A stretch of DNA of 39,816 nucleotides from a bacterium (lineage in GTDB: Bacteria; UBA8248). The notes below the pieces were generated by a model. It was not told the DNA's origin. It saw nothing but the letters and a program-made list of their open reading frames with translations, and did no database searches. The position numbers and the translations under genes were made by a program. Positions 27,121-35,214 of the stretch are shown in pieces; the first letter of the stretch is position 1, and each line of letters begins with the position of its first letter. The DNA lies in contig JAJEJD010000007.1 of the NCBI GenBank assembly GCA_022828125.1, forward strand, positions 1-39,816, in the 5' to 3' direction.

Positions 27121-27873
27121 TTGAGGATCGGGGGAACCATCGCGATTTACACTCTTTCCGTGGCCATCTTTCTGGTGGCCTGGTGGGGATTTACCTTCGT
27201 CTTTCCGCCGATCTTCCTCCCCTCCCCCCTGGCCACCACGCTGAAGGCCGTCGAAATCACGCGCACCGGCGAGTTGCCCTGGAATATCGTGATGAGCTTG
27301 TTCCGGGTACTCTCGGGATGGGCGCTCGGCGCCGTCGTCGGTTCATTTCTCGGGGTCGTCATGGGACGGCTCCCCTGGGTGCGGGCGCTCGCCTTGCCGG
27401 TTCTGGAATACTTCCGCTTCGTCCCGCCCGTGACGCTGGTCACGTTGTTCATCATCTGGTTCGGCTTCGGCGAAGAATCGAAAATCGTCCTGATCTTCTA
27501 CACGGCGGTCTTCATCGTGGTGGTGAACACCATGGCGGGGGCCGCCTCGGTGCGCGAGGGCGCCATCCGGGCCGCCCGGAGCCTCGGCGCCACCGGGACC
27601 CAGGTGCTCTTCCGGGTCGTCGTGCCCGAGACGGTTCCCTACATGGTCACCGGTTTGCAGCTGGCCCTCAGCAACGCCTTCATGACGATCGTGGCGGCGG
27701 AGATGCTCGCCGCGAAATCGGGGGTCGGCTTCATGATCTGGGACGCCCAGGTCTATACCAAGACGGAGCGGATGTTCGTCGCCTTCGTCACCCTGAGCCT
27801 GATGGGCTTCTGCCTGGATCGCTCCGTTCACGCCCTCTCCCGCCGCATGTTCGTCCATTACAGGGTGGTGTGA
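27121..27873 (+). CDS. NitT/TauT-type ABC transporter permease
   Basis: Inner-membrane permease of 250 residues, SsuC/TauC class. The start is a TTG at 27121, nine bases after AGGGGG; no ATG with a comparable site lies nearby and the first membrane helix begins about residue 7. Coupling loop AARSLGATGTQVLFRVVVPE. It pairs with the permease at 25140-25895 to form a likely heterodimeric channel. Its TGA overlaps by one base the ATG of a 46-codon ORF that leads into the ATPase gene. Confidence 0.9.
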   Translation: MRIGGTIAIYTLSVAIFLVAWWGFTFVFPPIFLPSPLATTLKAVEITRTGELPWNIVMSLFRVLSGWALGAVVGSFLGVVMGRLPWVRALALPVLEYFRFVPPVTLVTLFIIWFGFGEESKIVLIFYTAVFIVVVNTMAGAASVREGAIRAARSLGATGTQVLFRVVVPETVPYMVTGLQLALSNAFMTIVAAEMLAAKSGVGFMIWDAQVYTKTERMFVAFVTLSLMGFCLDRSVHALSRRMFVHYRVV

Positions 27874-28013
27874 TGCGAAAGGAGACAAAGCCGTTTCCCG
27901 GGAATCGTCGTGAGAAGAAAGCGAGCGAGGCGTATACGGAATCCACGTTTTCGCCGCTCGCGGCGCGTCTCGGGACGCCTGAAGACGCTCACTTGGGAAT
28001 CTTCTCCATATGA
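27873..28013 (+). CDS. putative 46-residue coupled ORF between permease and ATPase
   Basis: An ATG at 27873 shares one base with the TGA of the upstream permease. The TGA at 28011-28013 overlaps the ATPase ATG by four bases (ATGA). The peptide is very basic in its first half (RKETK, NRREKK) and has no membrane segment. It matches nothing I know. The ATPase gene has no Shine-Dalgarno site of its own in front of ATGA, so ribosomes arriving through this ORF may be what translates it. The function could be coupling alone. Confidence 0.45.
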   Translation: MRKETKPFPGNRREKKASEAYTESTFSPLAARLGTPEDAHLGIFSI

Positions 28014-28801
28014 CGGAAAAAGTCCGGCTCGAGAGAGTCACCAAAATCTTCGAAGACCCCAGGCAGGGACGGGAGACTGTGGCCCTGAAGGATGTTTCCT
28101 TCGGCATCGAAGACCGGGAAACCGTCGCCCTCCTGGGCCCGAGCGGGTGCGGCAAGACCACTATCTTGAACATCATCGCGGGGTTCATCCTGCCCACCGA
28201 GGGGAAGGCGCTGATCGAAGGACGCCCCATCACGAAACCCGGCCCGGAACGCGGCGTCGTTTTCCAGGAGCACTTCCTGTTTCACTGGCTTACCGTGGAA
28301 GACAACATCGCCTTCGCGCTCAAGGTCCGGGGCGTGTCCAGGAAGGAATTCCTGCCCCGCGCGCACGAATTCGTGAAGCGCGTGGGACTCACGGGTTTTG
28401 AGCGCCACTACCCGGACGAGCTCTCGGGAGGGATGCGGCAGCGCGTCTCCATCGCCCGTGTTCTCATCAACAACCCGGAGATCCTCCTCATGGACGAGCC
28501 TTTCGCGGCGCTCGACGCCCAGACCCGCCTCCTCATGCAGGAGTGGCTGCTCAAGCTCTGGGAAGAGCACCAGATGAGCATGCTCTTCATCACCCACGAC
28601 GTTGACGAAGCAATTCTGATGGCGGACCGAATCTTCCTCATGGGGGTGCAGCCGGGCAGAATCATCCATGAGCTCAAAGTGCCTCTGCCCCGGCCGCGGG
28701 CGCGGACGATGCTGACTTCTCAGGCCTTCATGGAGACCAAGGCGGGATGCCTGGACCTGATCGCAAAGGAGAGCGCCAAGATATTCGAGCACAGGGGATA
28801 G
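28010..28801 (+). CDS. NitT/TauT-type ABC transporter ATP-binding protein
   Basis: Cytoplasmic ATPase of 263 residues for the second two-permease importer. Walker A GPSGCGKTT (43-51), Q-loop Gln86, signature LSGGM (138-142), Walker B ILLMDEP (158-164) and switch His196 in FITHDVDEA. Motif positions are the same as in the ATPase at 1882-2694, so the two importers belong to one family. Its ATG overlaps the stop of the 46-codon ORF. It is the last gene of the importer group; the next gene starts about 260 bp further on. Confidence 0.92.
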   Translation: MTEKVRLERVTKIFEDPRQGRETVALKDVSFGIEDRETVALLGPSGCGKTTILNIIAGFILPTEGKALIEGRPITKPGPERGVVFQEHFLFHWLTVEDNIAFALKVRGVSRKEFLPRAHEFVKRVGLTGFERHYPDELSGGMRQRVSIARVLINNPEILLMDEPFAALDAQTRLLMQEWLLKLWEEHQMSMLFITHDVDEAILMADRIFLMGVQPGRIIHELKVPLPRPRARTMLTSQAFMETKAGCLDLIAKESAKIFEHRG

Positions 28802-29059
28802 GCCGACTCTGCTGAATCCATACTCCTCCGGAGGGGGGCTGCCCCGTTAAAACCCCCGAAGTTCCCGCAGCCTCCTCGTATTTCCGCACTCTATCAGTAG
28901 GCGAAAACCGCAGGCTTTCCCCGCCCGCGTTCGACCCCGGAATCATTGACAGCCGAACGGATTCCTGTCTATAACTGATCCATCTAAGCATATTGGAAGA
29001 CCGCGGCTGAACCCATGGCGCGGAGTGCGTGTTCCCCTTGGATTGGAGGGAGTTTGTCT
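28802..29059. other. intergenic region before the selenoprotein gene
   Basis: These 258 bases hold no gene. CTCCTCCGGAGG (28824-28835) forms a short palindrome without a T-run. The stretch 28930-29000 is AT-richer and is a likely promoter area for the selenoprotein pair, but no clear -35/-10 pair is visible. Confidence 0.3.
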
Positions 29060-30667
29060 ATGGGCGAGAACGCTCGAATCGAAATCATCAACCCCATCGC
29101 CGCCGTGGCCGAAGAGGAAGGCGCAGGCGCAGGCGCCGCCGTAACGGGCCTGGACGGGCTGCGCATCGCTCTCCTCGACAACTCCATGCCCCACGCGGGC
29201 GATTTCCTGAGCCACGTCGGCGAAGCCTTCGCCGAGCGGCACGACGCGAAGCTCCTCGTGCGCAAGAAGGGCTGGGCCGCGCAGGGCGCGGGCCAGGAGA
29301 CGCTCGATGAGATCGCGTCGAACTGCGACGTGGCGGTGACCGGCTTCGGGGTCTGAGGAGGCTGCACGTCGTGGAGTGTCCACGACTCGGCCGAGCTTGA
29401 AAAACGCGGCGTCCCCACCGTCGTGGTGGTGGGCAACGGGTTCGAGACGGCGGCGCGAAGCTTCGCCAAGGCCTATAAATCCCCCCACCTCCGCCTTCTC
29501 CTCGTGGATGACACCGTGGCCCACCAGGGCGGCGACGCCCTGATGCGCATGGCGAAAAACGGCGTGGATACGGTAGCCGCCGAGTGGATGAACACGGCGA
29601 ACGAGGGAGAAGCCGCCGCCGCCGATGACCCCATCGAGCGGGTCCTCACGATCGCGGGCGACCCCATAGGTGCGAACGGAGCGCTCTTCGATCTGGGGGC
29701 GACCGACGGGATGCCCGTCATCCCCCCCACCCTGGATATGGTGGAGCGGTTCGTGGCGGCCTCGGGCCGTAAGGGAGACGAGGTTATCGCCCGCCTCATG
29801 CCGAGGCTGGCGGACATCACCGTGGAGCGGATCGCGGCCAACGCCATCATGGCGGGCTGCAAGCCGGGCGTCATGCCCATCCTCGTGACGGCGGTGCAGG
29901 CCATGGGGGCGGAGGAGTACCACGTCAACCACGTCATCACCACGGCGCACACGCTTTTCCCCATCGTCGTGGTGAGCGGCCCCATCGCGCGCGAGGTCGG
30001 GATGAGCGACGGGCGCGACTTGAGCGCAGCGGGCTGGGGGGTGAACGCCTCGGTCGGCCGCGCGATCAAGCTGATCATGTTCAACTGCATCGGTGACCTC
30101 GAAAACCGGGGCGCCACCTGCCAGGGCCATTTCGCCAAGTATTTCGACGCCATCACCGAGAACGTCGAGCAGAGCCCCTGGGAGCCGCTCCACGTGGAGA
30201 AGGGTTTCGCCGAGTCCGACAGCGTGGTGACGGTGTTCACCGCGGAACCCCTCCACATGGTGGACGACCACAGCGCGCTCACCGCGCAGGGCATCCTGGG
30301 CACCTTCGGCACCGTGGCCGCCTGCTCCGGCACGCGGCCGCAGTTCGGCCGCTGCGAGATCATGCTCATCTTCGGCCCCACCCACGCGAACAAGGTCGCG
30401 GAAGCGGGGTTCGACAAGAAGCTCGTGCGCGATTATCTCTGCGAGGTCCACCGGATTCCGGTCAACACCTATCCCCCCGAATCGCGCGAGCGCTGGAGCG
30501 ACTGGAAGCAGATGCTCTACGGGGTGAACATGATGGAGAACGCGACCCTGCCCATCGTCGAGGAGAGGGAGGACATCACCATCCTGGTGCACGGCGGCGC
30601 GGGGCCGAACTCGCTCATGGCGCCCGGCGCGCTGAACCACCGATCCGTGACGCGGAAGATCGACTAG
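29060..30667 (+). CDS. UGSC-family selenoprotein (Sec99, in-frame UGA) fused to a C-terminal domain shared with the next gene
   Basis: Read as one 535-residue protein from the ATG at 29060 (GGAGGG upstream) through the TGA at 29354-29356 to the TAG at 30665. No other stop interrupts the frame. Residues 33-99 end in VAVTGFGV-U and continue GGCTSWSVHDSAELEKRGVPT. This matches the UGSC family, whose hallmark is U/C-G-S-C-T followed by a W-V-H-D-x-LE-GvPT stretch. Here the motif is Sec99-Gly-Gly-Cys102, a CxxC-like redox pair. The remainder (about residues 190-535) is a separate domain with MPVIPPT, DITVERIAANAIMAGCKP and VNASVGRAIKL, also found in the protein encoded 3 bp downstream. A hairpin at SECIS distance supports Sec insertion. 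Biochemical role unknown; a redox or detoxification enzyme is plausible. Confidence 0.85.
29354..29386 (+). promoter_or_regulatory. bacterial SECIS-like element following the in-frame UGA
   Basis: The UGA is at 29354-29356. Eleven bases later a perfect 7-bp stem, GTCGTGG (29368-29374) with CCACGAC (29380-29386), closes a five-base loop AGTGT (29375-29379). The loop begins 18 bases after the UGA and has G among its first two bases. That distance, stem and loop fit bacterial SECIS elements recognised by SelB. A weaker lower stem, GGC (29360-29362 region) with GCC (29389-29392 region), may extend it. Confidence 0.75.
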
Positions 30668-30670
30668 GCC

Positions 30671-31705
30671 ATGCCCGGGGTGCTCCTGAGCGAACTCTCG
30701 CCAGGCGCCGAAGCCGCGCTCGAAGCCGCGATGGAGAACGGGCCGGGCGACGGCCTTCCCCTCATCCCGCCGACTCGGAGAGCGGTGGACGCCATGCTCG
30801 CCTCCGTGCAGGAGGGTTCCGGCCACGTTCTGGGGATGATGGCGCCCGGCATGGTGGATGTGACGGTCGAGGATGCGGCCGTCTGCGCGGTTCTCACGGG
30901 ATGCAAGCCTTCGTATTTCCCGGTCGTCCTGGCGGCGCTCGAAGCCGTCATGGAGCCCGAGTTCAACTTCCTGGCCATCCAGGCGACTACCGAGCTCGCC
31001 TCGCCCCTGGTCATCGTCCACGGGCCGATTGCCGAGCGCCTGGGCGTGCATTCGGGTAGTGGATGCCTGGGGCCGGGCTTCCGGGCGAACGCCACCATCG
31101 GCCGCGCCGTCCGCCTGGCCGCCGTGCGGCTGGGAATGGCGGTGCCCGGCGAGACGGACATGGCCACCTTCGGCCACGGGGGTAAGTTCTCCGCCTGTTT
31201 CGCCGAGGCGGCCTCCGGCTGGGAGCCGCTCCACGCGACGCGGGGGTTCCGCGCGGAGCAGAGCGCGGTGACGGTGGTGGCTGCCGACGCCCCGGTGAAC
31301 GTGAACGATTATGCGAGCGGAAGCGCGGAGAGCGTGCTCCGCATGATAACCGCCACGATGGCCTATCCCGGTTCCAACAACGCGCAGGGCGGCGGCGAGG
31401 TGCTGGTCGTCATCAGCCCCCAGCACCTGGGGCTTCTCGAATCAGGCGGCATGAGCCGTGAGGACGCCCGGCGCGCGCTCTTCGAGGGAGCGCGCGTGCC
31501 GCTTACGAGTTTTTCGCCCGAGATCGCCGAGCGCGTGCGGGGCAGGCGGCCGGGGCTTTTCGAGGACGCGGAACCCGATGCCGTTCCGGTAGCGGACGGG
31601 CCGGAGAGCATTCTCATAAGTGTGGCCGGGGGGCCGGGGAGCCACACGCTCTTCTTCCCCACCTACGGCGAGACCCGGGCGGTGACGAAGGCGATACGGG
31701 ATTAG
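30671..31705 (+). CDS. paralogue of the selenoprotein C-terminal domain (family without known function)
   Basis: 344 residues starting 3 bp after the selenoprotein stop, so the two genes are co-translated. It aligns over most of its length with residues about 190-535 of the preceding protein: DGLPLIPPT (28-35 region) versus DGMPVIPPT, VDVTVEDAAVCAVLTGCKP versus ADITVERIAANAIMAGCKP (Cys78 conserved), VIVHGPIAERLGV versus VVVSGPIAREVGM, ANATIGRAVRL versus VNASVGRAIKL, and SGWEPLHATRGF versus SPWEPLHVEKGF. It has no UGSC domain and no signal peptide or membrane segment. The shared domain and spacing suggest a hetero-oligomer with the selenoprotein. No function is claimed. Confidence 0.82.
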   Translation: MPGVLLSELSPGAEAALEAAMENGPGDGLPLIPPTRRAVDAMLASVQEGSGHVLGMMAPGMVDVTVEDAAVCAVLTGCKPSYFPVVLAALEAVMEPEFNFLAIQATTELASPLVIVHGPIAERLGVHSGSGCLGPGFRANATIGRAVRLAAVRLGMAVPGETDMATFGHGGKFSACFAEAASGWEPLHATRGFRAEQSAVTVVAADAPVNVNDYASGSAESVLRMITATMAYPGSNNAQGGGEVLVVISPQHLGLLESGGMSREDARRALFEGARVPLTSFSPEIAERVRGRRPGLFEDAEPDAVPVADGPESILISVAGGPGSHTLFFPTYGETRAVTKAIRD

Positions 31706-32234
31706 GGAGGGTTCACGGCAAGGAGGGATGAGGGGTTCGGAGGGAATCATGCTTCACTCGCCCTCCCTCGGTTTGAAAACCAACCCCCCCTACCCCCCCC
31801 TTGACAGGGGGGTAAAAAAGGCTGACGCCCCGGCAGGTGGGGGATATGAAAAAAGACGACGCCCGCCGCCGGTTGAGGAGGTTTTGCTTTTTCATACCCC
31901 CCTGACAAGGGGGGGTAGGGGGGGTTGCCTTTATCCCCTGACAAAGGGGGGCTGCTCCTTTGACAAAGGCTTTTTCAACAGCCCATATCAAGGGGGGAGT
32001 GATATTGAAACCCGACCGGGGAGAGGGCGGTTTTGTAAGAGTCGCATATATGCGACCCGTGTTTGTCGGCGAAAGACAGGGCCGCATATATGCGGCCCCT
32101 ACGGGTCGGGACTGACTCTCAAGAGGGGCGTGAGAAAAACCAAGCGGCAGAGAGTGGTTATAGAGCAGGACTGATGAACTGACCGGCCAGAAGGTCGTCA
32201 ACCGAAGCATATCATTCCAGAAAAGGAGACGCCC
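31706..32234. repeat. intergenic repeat region (palindromic family copy 31781-31927 plus TATATA palindromes)
   Basis: The core at 31781-31927 is 147 bases with inverted ends CAACCCCCCCTACCCCCC and GGGGGGGTAGGGGGGGTTG. Its interior (GACGCCCCGGCAGGTGGGG..., GACGACGCCCGCCGCCGG) is shared closely with the copy at 35011-35157. The flank GGAATCATGCTTCACTCGCCC (about 31744-31763) matches, inverted, the right flank of the copy at 9963. GGCTTTTTCAACAGCCC lies at 31968-31984. Two further palindromes follow: GTCGCATATATGCGAC (32041-32056) and GGGCCGCATATATGCGGCCC (32079-32098). Confidence 0.7.
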
Positions 32235-33620
32235 ATGGCGGACAGGAGCAACGTCGACGTTCTCGTAGTCGGAGCCGGCATGGCCGGGGTGTGCGCCGCC
32301 ATCGCCGCGGCGCGGGGCGGCGCGCGGACGGTCCTCACGGACCGCTACGCCTTCCTGGGGGGCAACGCCACCGCGGGCCTTCTCGGCAACTTCCTCACCT
32401 TCCACAACATGAAGGGGGAGCAGATCTGCAACGGCATCCCCCAGGAGATCGTGGACGAACTCATCAATCTGGGCGGCGCCTTTCCCGAGGGCCACCTCCA
32501 CAACGCCTACGGCAACTCCTACTCCGTGACGCCCCAGGACGGCGAGGTGCTCAAGCTCGTGAACCAGAAGCTCTGCCTGGAGGCGGGCGTGGACCTCGTG
32601 CTGAACACCTACACCATCGGACCCGTCATGGACGGCGACCGGGTGGCCGGGGCGCGCATCGTGAACAAGAGCGGGGAGAGCGAGATTCGCGCGAAGGTCG
32701 TCATCGACGCGAGCGGCGACGCGGACATCGCAGCGCAGGCGGGCGCGCCCTTCCACCTGGGTGATGAGGAGGGGAAGATGATGTCCATCAGCCTCTTCTC
32801 CCGCATGGGGAACGTGGACCTCGACCGCCACCTCCGGCACGTGAAGGAGAACCCGACGAACTTCATGCTCGGCGAGGACCCCTACATCGGCAAGTCCCGC
32901 GAGGAGATCGCCGCAGGCCTCCGCACCCACAAGGACTACCCCCTCGTGACCGGATATTACGAGTCGGTCAAGCTCGCCCAGTCGCGCGGCGAATTCCACC
33001 CGAACCGCCAGCGCGTGGTGTTCTCCATCACCACCACGCCCGGGGTGGTCACCATCAACTCGACGAGCATGCTCGGCTACAGCGGCGTCGACAACGACGA
33101 CCTGAACCAGGTCGCCATCGAGGGCCGCGAGCAGATATTCAAGGTGCGCGATTTCTACCGCAAATACGCCCCCGGCTTCGAGGAGTGCTACGTGATCGAC
33201 TCGGCCTCGGCCATCGGGGTGCGCGAGACGCGCCGCATCATCGGGGAGGAGACCCTCACGGATGAGGACTGCATCGATGCGCGCAAGGGGCCGCGCGACA
33301 TCGGCCAGGGGGCCTACTGCCTGGACGTCCACCAGCCCACCGGCGTCATCGAGCACAAGCACGTCAGGGACGGGGAGGCCTACGGCATCCCCTACGGCGT
33401 CATGCTCCCGCAGAAGATCGAGAACTGCCTCGTGGCGGGCCGGCCCGTCTCGAGCAACCGTTTCGCGAACGGCTCCGTGCGCAACCAGGCCCACATCATG
33501 ACCATCGGCCAGGCGGCGGGCACGGCGGCGGCCATGTGCGTGGAGCGCAGGACGACCCCGCGTGAACTGCCGGTGGAGCCGCTCAGGGAGAAACTCAGAC
33601 AGGACGGAGCGGTGGTGTGA
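32235..33620 (+). CDS. FAD-dependent oxidoreductase (FAD_oxidored, PF12831-like)
   Basis: Predicted flavoprotein of 461 residues. The N-terminal dinucleotide motif VVGAGMAGVCAAIAAARGG (GAGMAG at 13-18) is followed by TDRYAFLGGNATAG (GGNATAG 42-48), the fingerprint of this subgroup. VVIDASGDADIAAQAGAPF closes the first FAD domain and the C-terminal ENCLVAGRPVSSNRFANGSVRNQAHIMTIGQAAGTAAAM is the second FAD-contact segment. GGAG lies about nine bases before the ATG. It precedes a sugar-class ABC transporter by 53 bp, so it may oxidise the imported compound. Substrate unknown; the subgroup includes enzymes of sugar and xanthan-like polymer catabolism. Confidence 0.88.
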   Translation: MADRSNVDVLVVGAGMAGVCAAIAAARGGARTVLTDRYAFLGGNATAGLLGNFLTFHNMKGEQICNGIPQEIVDELINLGGAFPEGHLHNAYGNSYSVTPQDGEVLKLVNQKLCLEAGVDLVLNTYTIGPVMDGDRVAGARIVNKSGESEIRAKVVIDASGDADIAAQAGAPFHLGDEEGKMMSISLFSRMGNVDLDRHLRHVKENPTNFMLGEDPYIGKSREEIAAGLRTHKDYPLVTGYYESVKLAQSRGEFHPNRQRVVFSITTTPGVVTINSTSMLGYSGVDNDDLNQVAIEGREQIFKVRDFYRKYAPGFEECYVIDSASAIGVRETRRIIGEETLTDEDCIDARKGPRDIGQGAYCLDVHQPTGVIEHKHVRDGEAYGIPYGVMLPQKIENCLVAGRPVSSNRFANGSVRNQAHIMTIGQAAGTAAAMCVERRTTPRELPVEPLREKLRQDGAVV

Positions 33621-33673
33621 CCGCTCCCTGGAATACGCATCATCCGATCACCCGGAAAAAAGGAGGAGAAACG

Positions 33674-34945
33674 ATGAAACGCACCGGAAACCGGCTATTC
33701 AGCATTATCGCCGTGGCCGCCTTTGTGGCGGGGCTCGCGCTGCCCGCAGCGGCGGCCAAGAATGTCACCCTCCTCATCCACCCGACCCTGTTCAAGGCGG
33801 CGGGGGGTCCCAAGGGCGTGGTGGCTGACCTCGAGAAGGAAAAGGGCATCAAGGTGACCGTGGTGACCACCCCCTACGGGAAGATCAAGGACAAGGCGGT
33901 GCTCTCCTTCGCGGCCGGGGGCGGGCAGTTCGACGTGGTGTCCTGGGTGGACGCGTGGGTCAACCCCGAGACCATCGGCTTCCTGGAGCCGCTGGACAAC
34001 TACATCAAGAGCGCGCCGAAGGGTTACGACTACGGGGACCTCATCCCCGCCCTCTCGGGCACGACCCGCTTTCCCAAGCCTAAAGGGCCCGCCTACGGCG
34101 TTCCCTACCGGACGGGCACCGGAATCGTCTATTACCGCAAGGACCTCTTCGCGGCGGCCAAGGTCGCGATTCCCAAAACGTGGGACGAGTTCCTCGCCGC
34201 GGCCGAGAAGCTGAACCAGCCCGGCAAGGTCTACGGCGTCGTCCAGCGCGGAAAACCGGGCGTCCACGTGGAGCAGGACTTCCTGCGCTATCTCCACAGC
34301 TCGGGCCACGGCGTGCTCTCCGCCGACAACAAGACCTGCCTGCTGGATCGCGCCGATTCGATCAAGCTGCTCGAGGTGTTCGGCAAGCCCTTCCGCAGCG
34401 GCTGGTCCCCGCCCGACATGCTGGCCTGGGGCCGCGACGAATACCGGAACGCCATGATGCAGGGCCGCGCCGCGATGGGGGTCTACTTCTCCCCCTACTG
34501 GGGCCTGATGACCAACCCCAAGAAATCCAAGACGGCGGACAAGCTGGGCTGGTTCCTCGTCCCCACGCTGGACGGCAAGAACCGCGGCGCCACGCTGAAC
34601 GGCGGCTGGCACCTCGTCATGGACAAGAAGAGCAAGAACAAGGCGGCGGCGTGGGAGCTCATGATGGCGCTCTCCAACAAGAAGAACCAGCTCCGGGGCG
34701 CCCTCAACTGGGCGAACGGCCCCGTGCGCAGTTCGGTCTACAACAACGCGGAATATCTCAAGAAGTTCCCGGTGGCGAAGGCGTGGCTGACCGCCATCAG
34801 CCGGGGCAGCGGCGCGGCGCAGCATCCGCGCGCGTCCGAGATAAGCGACGTCACCTCGAAGGAAGTCATCAACTACCTGCAGAAGAAGAAGAGCGCGAAG
34901 CAGGCCATGGGGGACGCCTGCAAGCAGATCAAAGCAGTTCTGTAG
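33674..34945 (+). CDS. extracellular solute-binding protein of a sugar-class ABC transporter
   Basis: Family 1 (SBP_bac_1) periplasmic receptor of 423 residues. The ATG at 33674 has AGGAGG about seven bases upstream; the longer frame from 33617 overlaps the previous gene's end and is rejected. Signal peptide: KRTGNR, a hydrophobic core, then LPAAAA at about residue 27. The mature part has the expected VTLLIHPTLF strand, a VVSWVDAWVNPETIGFLEPLDNYIK hinge stretch and NGGWHLVMDKKSKNKAAAWELM in the second lobe. It works with the MalF/MalG-like permeases at 35481-37259 and the UgpC-like ATPase at 37953-39029. Ligand unknown (sugar, polyol or glycerophosphodiester class). Confidence 0.9.
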   Translation: MKRTGNRLFSIIAVAAFVAGLALPAAAAKNVTLLIHPTLFKAAGGPKGVVADLEKEKGIKVTVVTTPYGKIKDKAVLSFAAGGGQFDVVSWVDAWVNPETIGFLEPLDNYIKSAPKGYDYGDLIPALSGTTRFPKPKGPAYGVPYRTGTGIVYYRKDLFAAAKVAIPKTWDEFLAAAEKLNQPGKVYGVVQRGKPGVHVEQDFLRYLHSSGHGVLSADNKTCLLDRADSIKLLEVFGKPFRSGWSPPDMLAWGRDEYRNAMMQGRAAMGVYFSPYWGLMTNPKKSKTADKLGWFLVPTLDGKNRGATLNGGWHLVMDKKSKNKAAAWELMMALSNKKNQLRGALNWANGPVRSSVYNNAEYLKKFPVAKAWLTAISRGSGAAQHPRASEISDVTSKEVINYLQKKKSAKQAMGDACKQIKAVL

Positions 34946-35214
34946 CAGCGCTGCGAAAACAAAGGCGCACCGGGGGGTGTTGGAAAAGTCCTCTCCTCAG
35001 GGGATAAAACCAACCGCCCCTACCCCCCCTTGACAGGGGGGTAAAAAAGACCGACGCCCCGGCAAGTGGGGAATATGAAAAAAGACGACGCCCGCCGCCG
35101 GGCCGAGGGGGTTTTGCTTTTTCTTACCCCCCTGACAAGGGGGGGTAGGGGGGGTTGCATTTTTTCCCTGACAAGGAGGTTGGGGAGTTGCTACCCCGCC
35201 GAGGAACGTACCAG
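34946..35214. repeat. intergenic repeat element (palindromic family, copy 35011-35157)
   Basis: A 147-base copy with inverted ends and an interior about nine-tenths identical to the copy at 31781-31927 in the same orientation. The left flank has GTGTTGGAAAAGTCC (34977-34991). It lies between the receptor gene and its permease genes. No gene is present. Confidence 0.7.

Noticed and set aside
29354-29356. UGA as a disabling nonsense mutation or sequencing error
   Set aside because: The UGA coincides with the Sec position of the UGSC family, the downstream part stays fully conserved and in frame, and a SECIS-like hairpin follows. A genome check for the Sec machinery is still the deciding test.
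28943-31426. 827-codon ORF on the minus strand across the selenoprotein genes
   Set aside because: It is a shadow of GC-rich codon use in the plus-strand genes: histidine-, arginine- and glycine-rich, with no motif. The plus-strand proteins align with each other and with a known family.
31781-35157. Repeats as a CRISPR array
   Set aside because: The copies are far apart with genes between them, are palindromic at both ends, and show no regular spacer arrangement; no cas gene is present.
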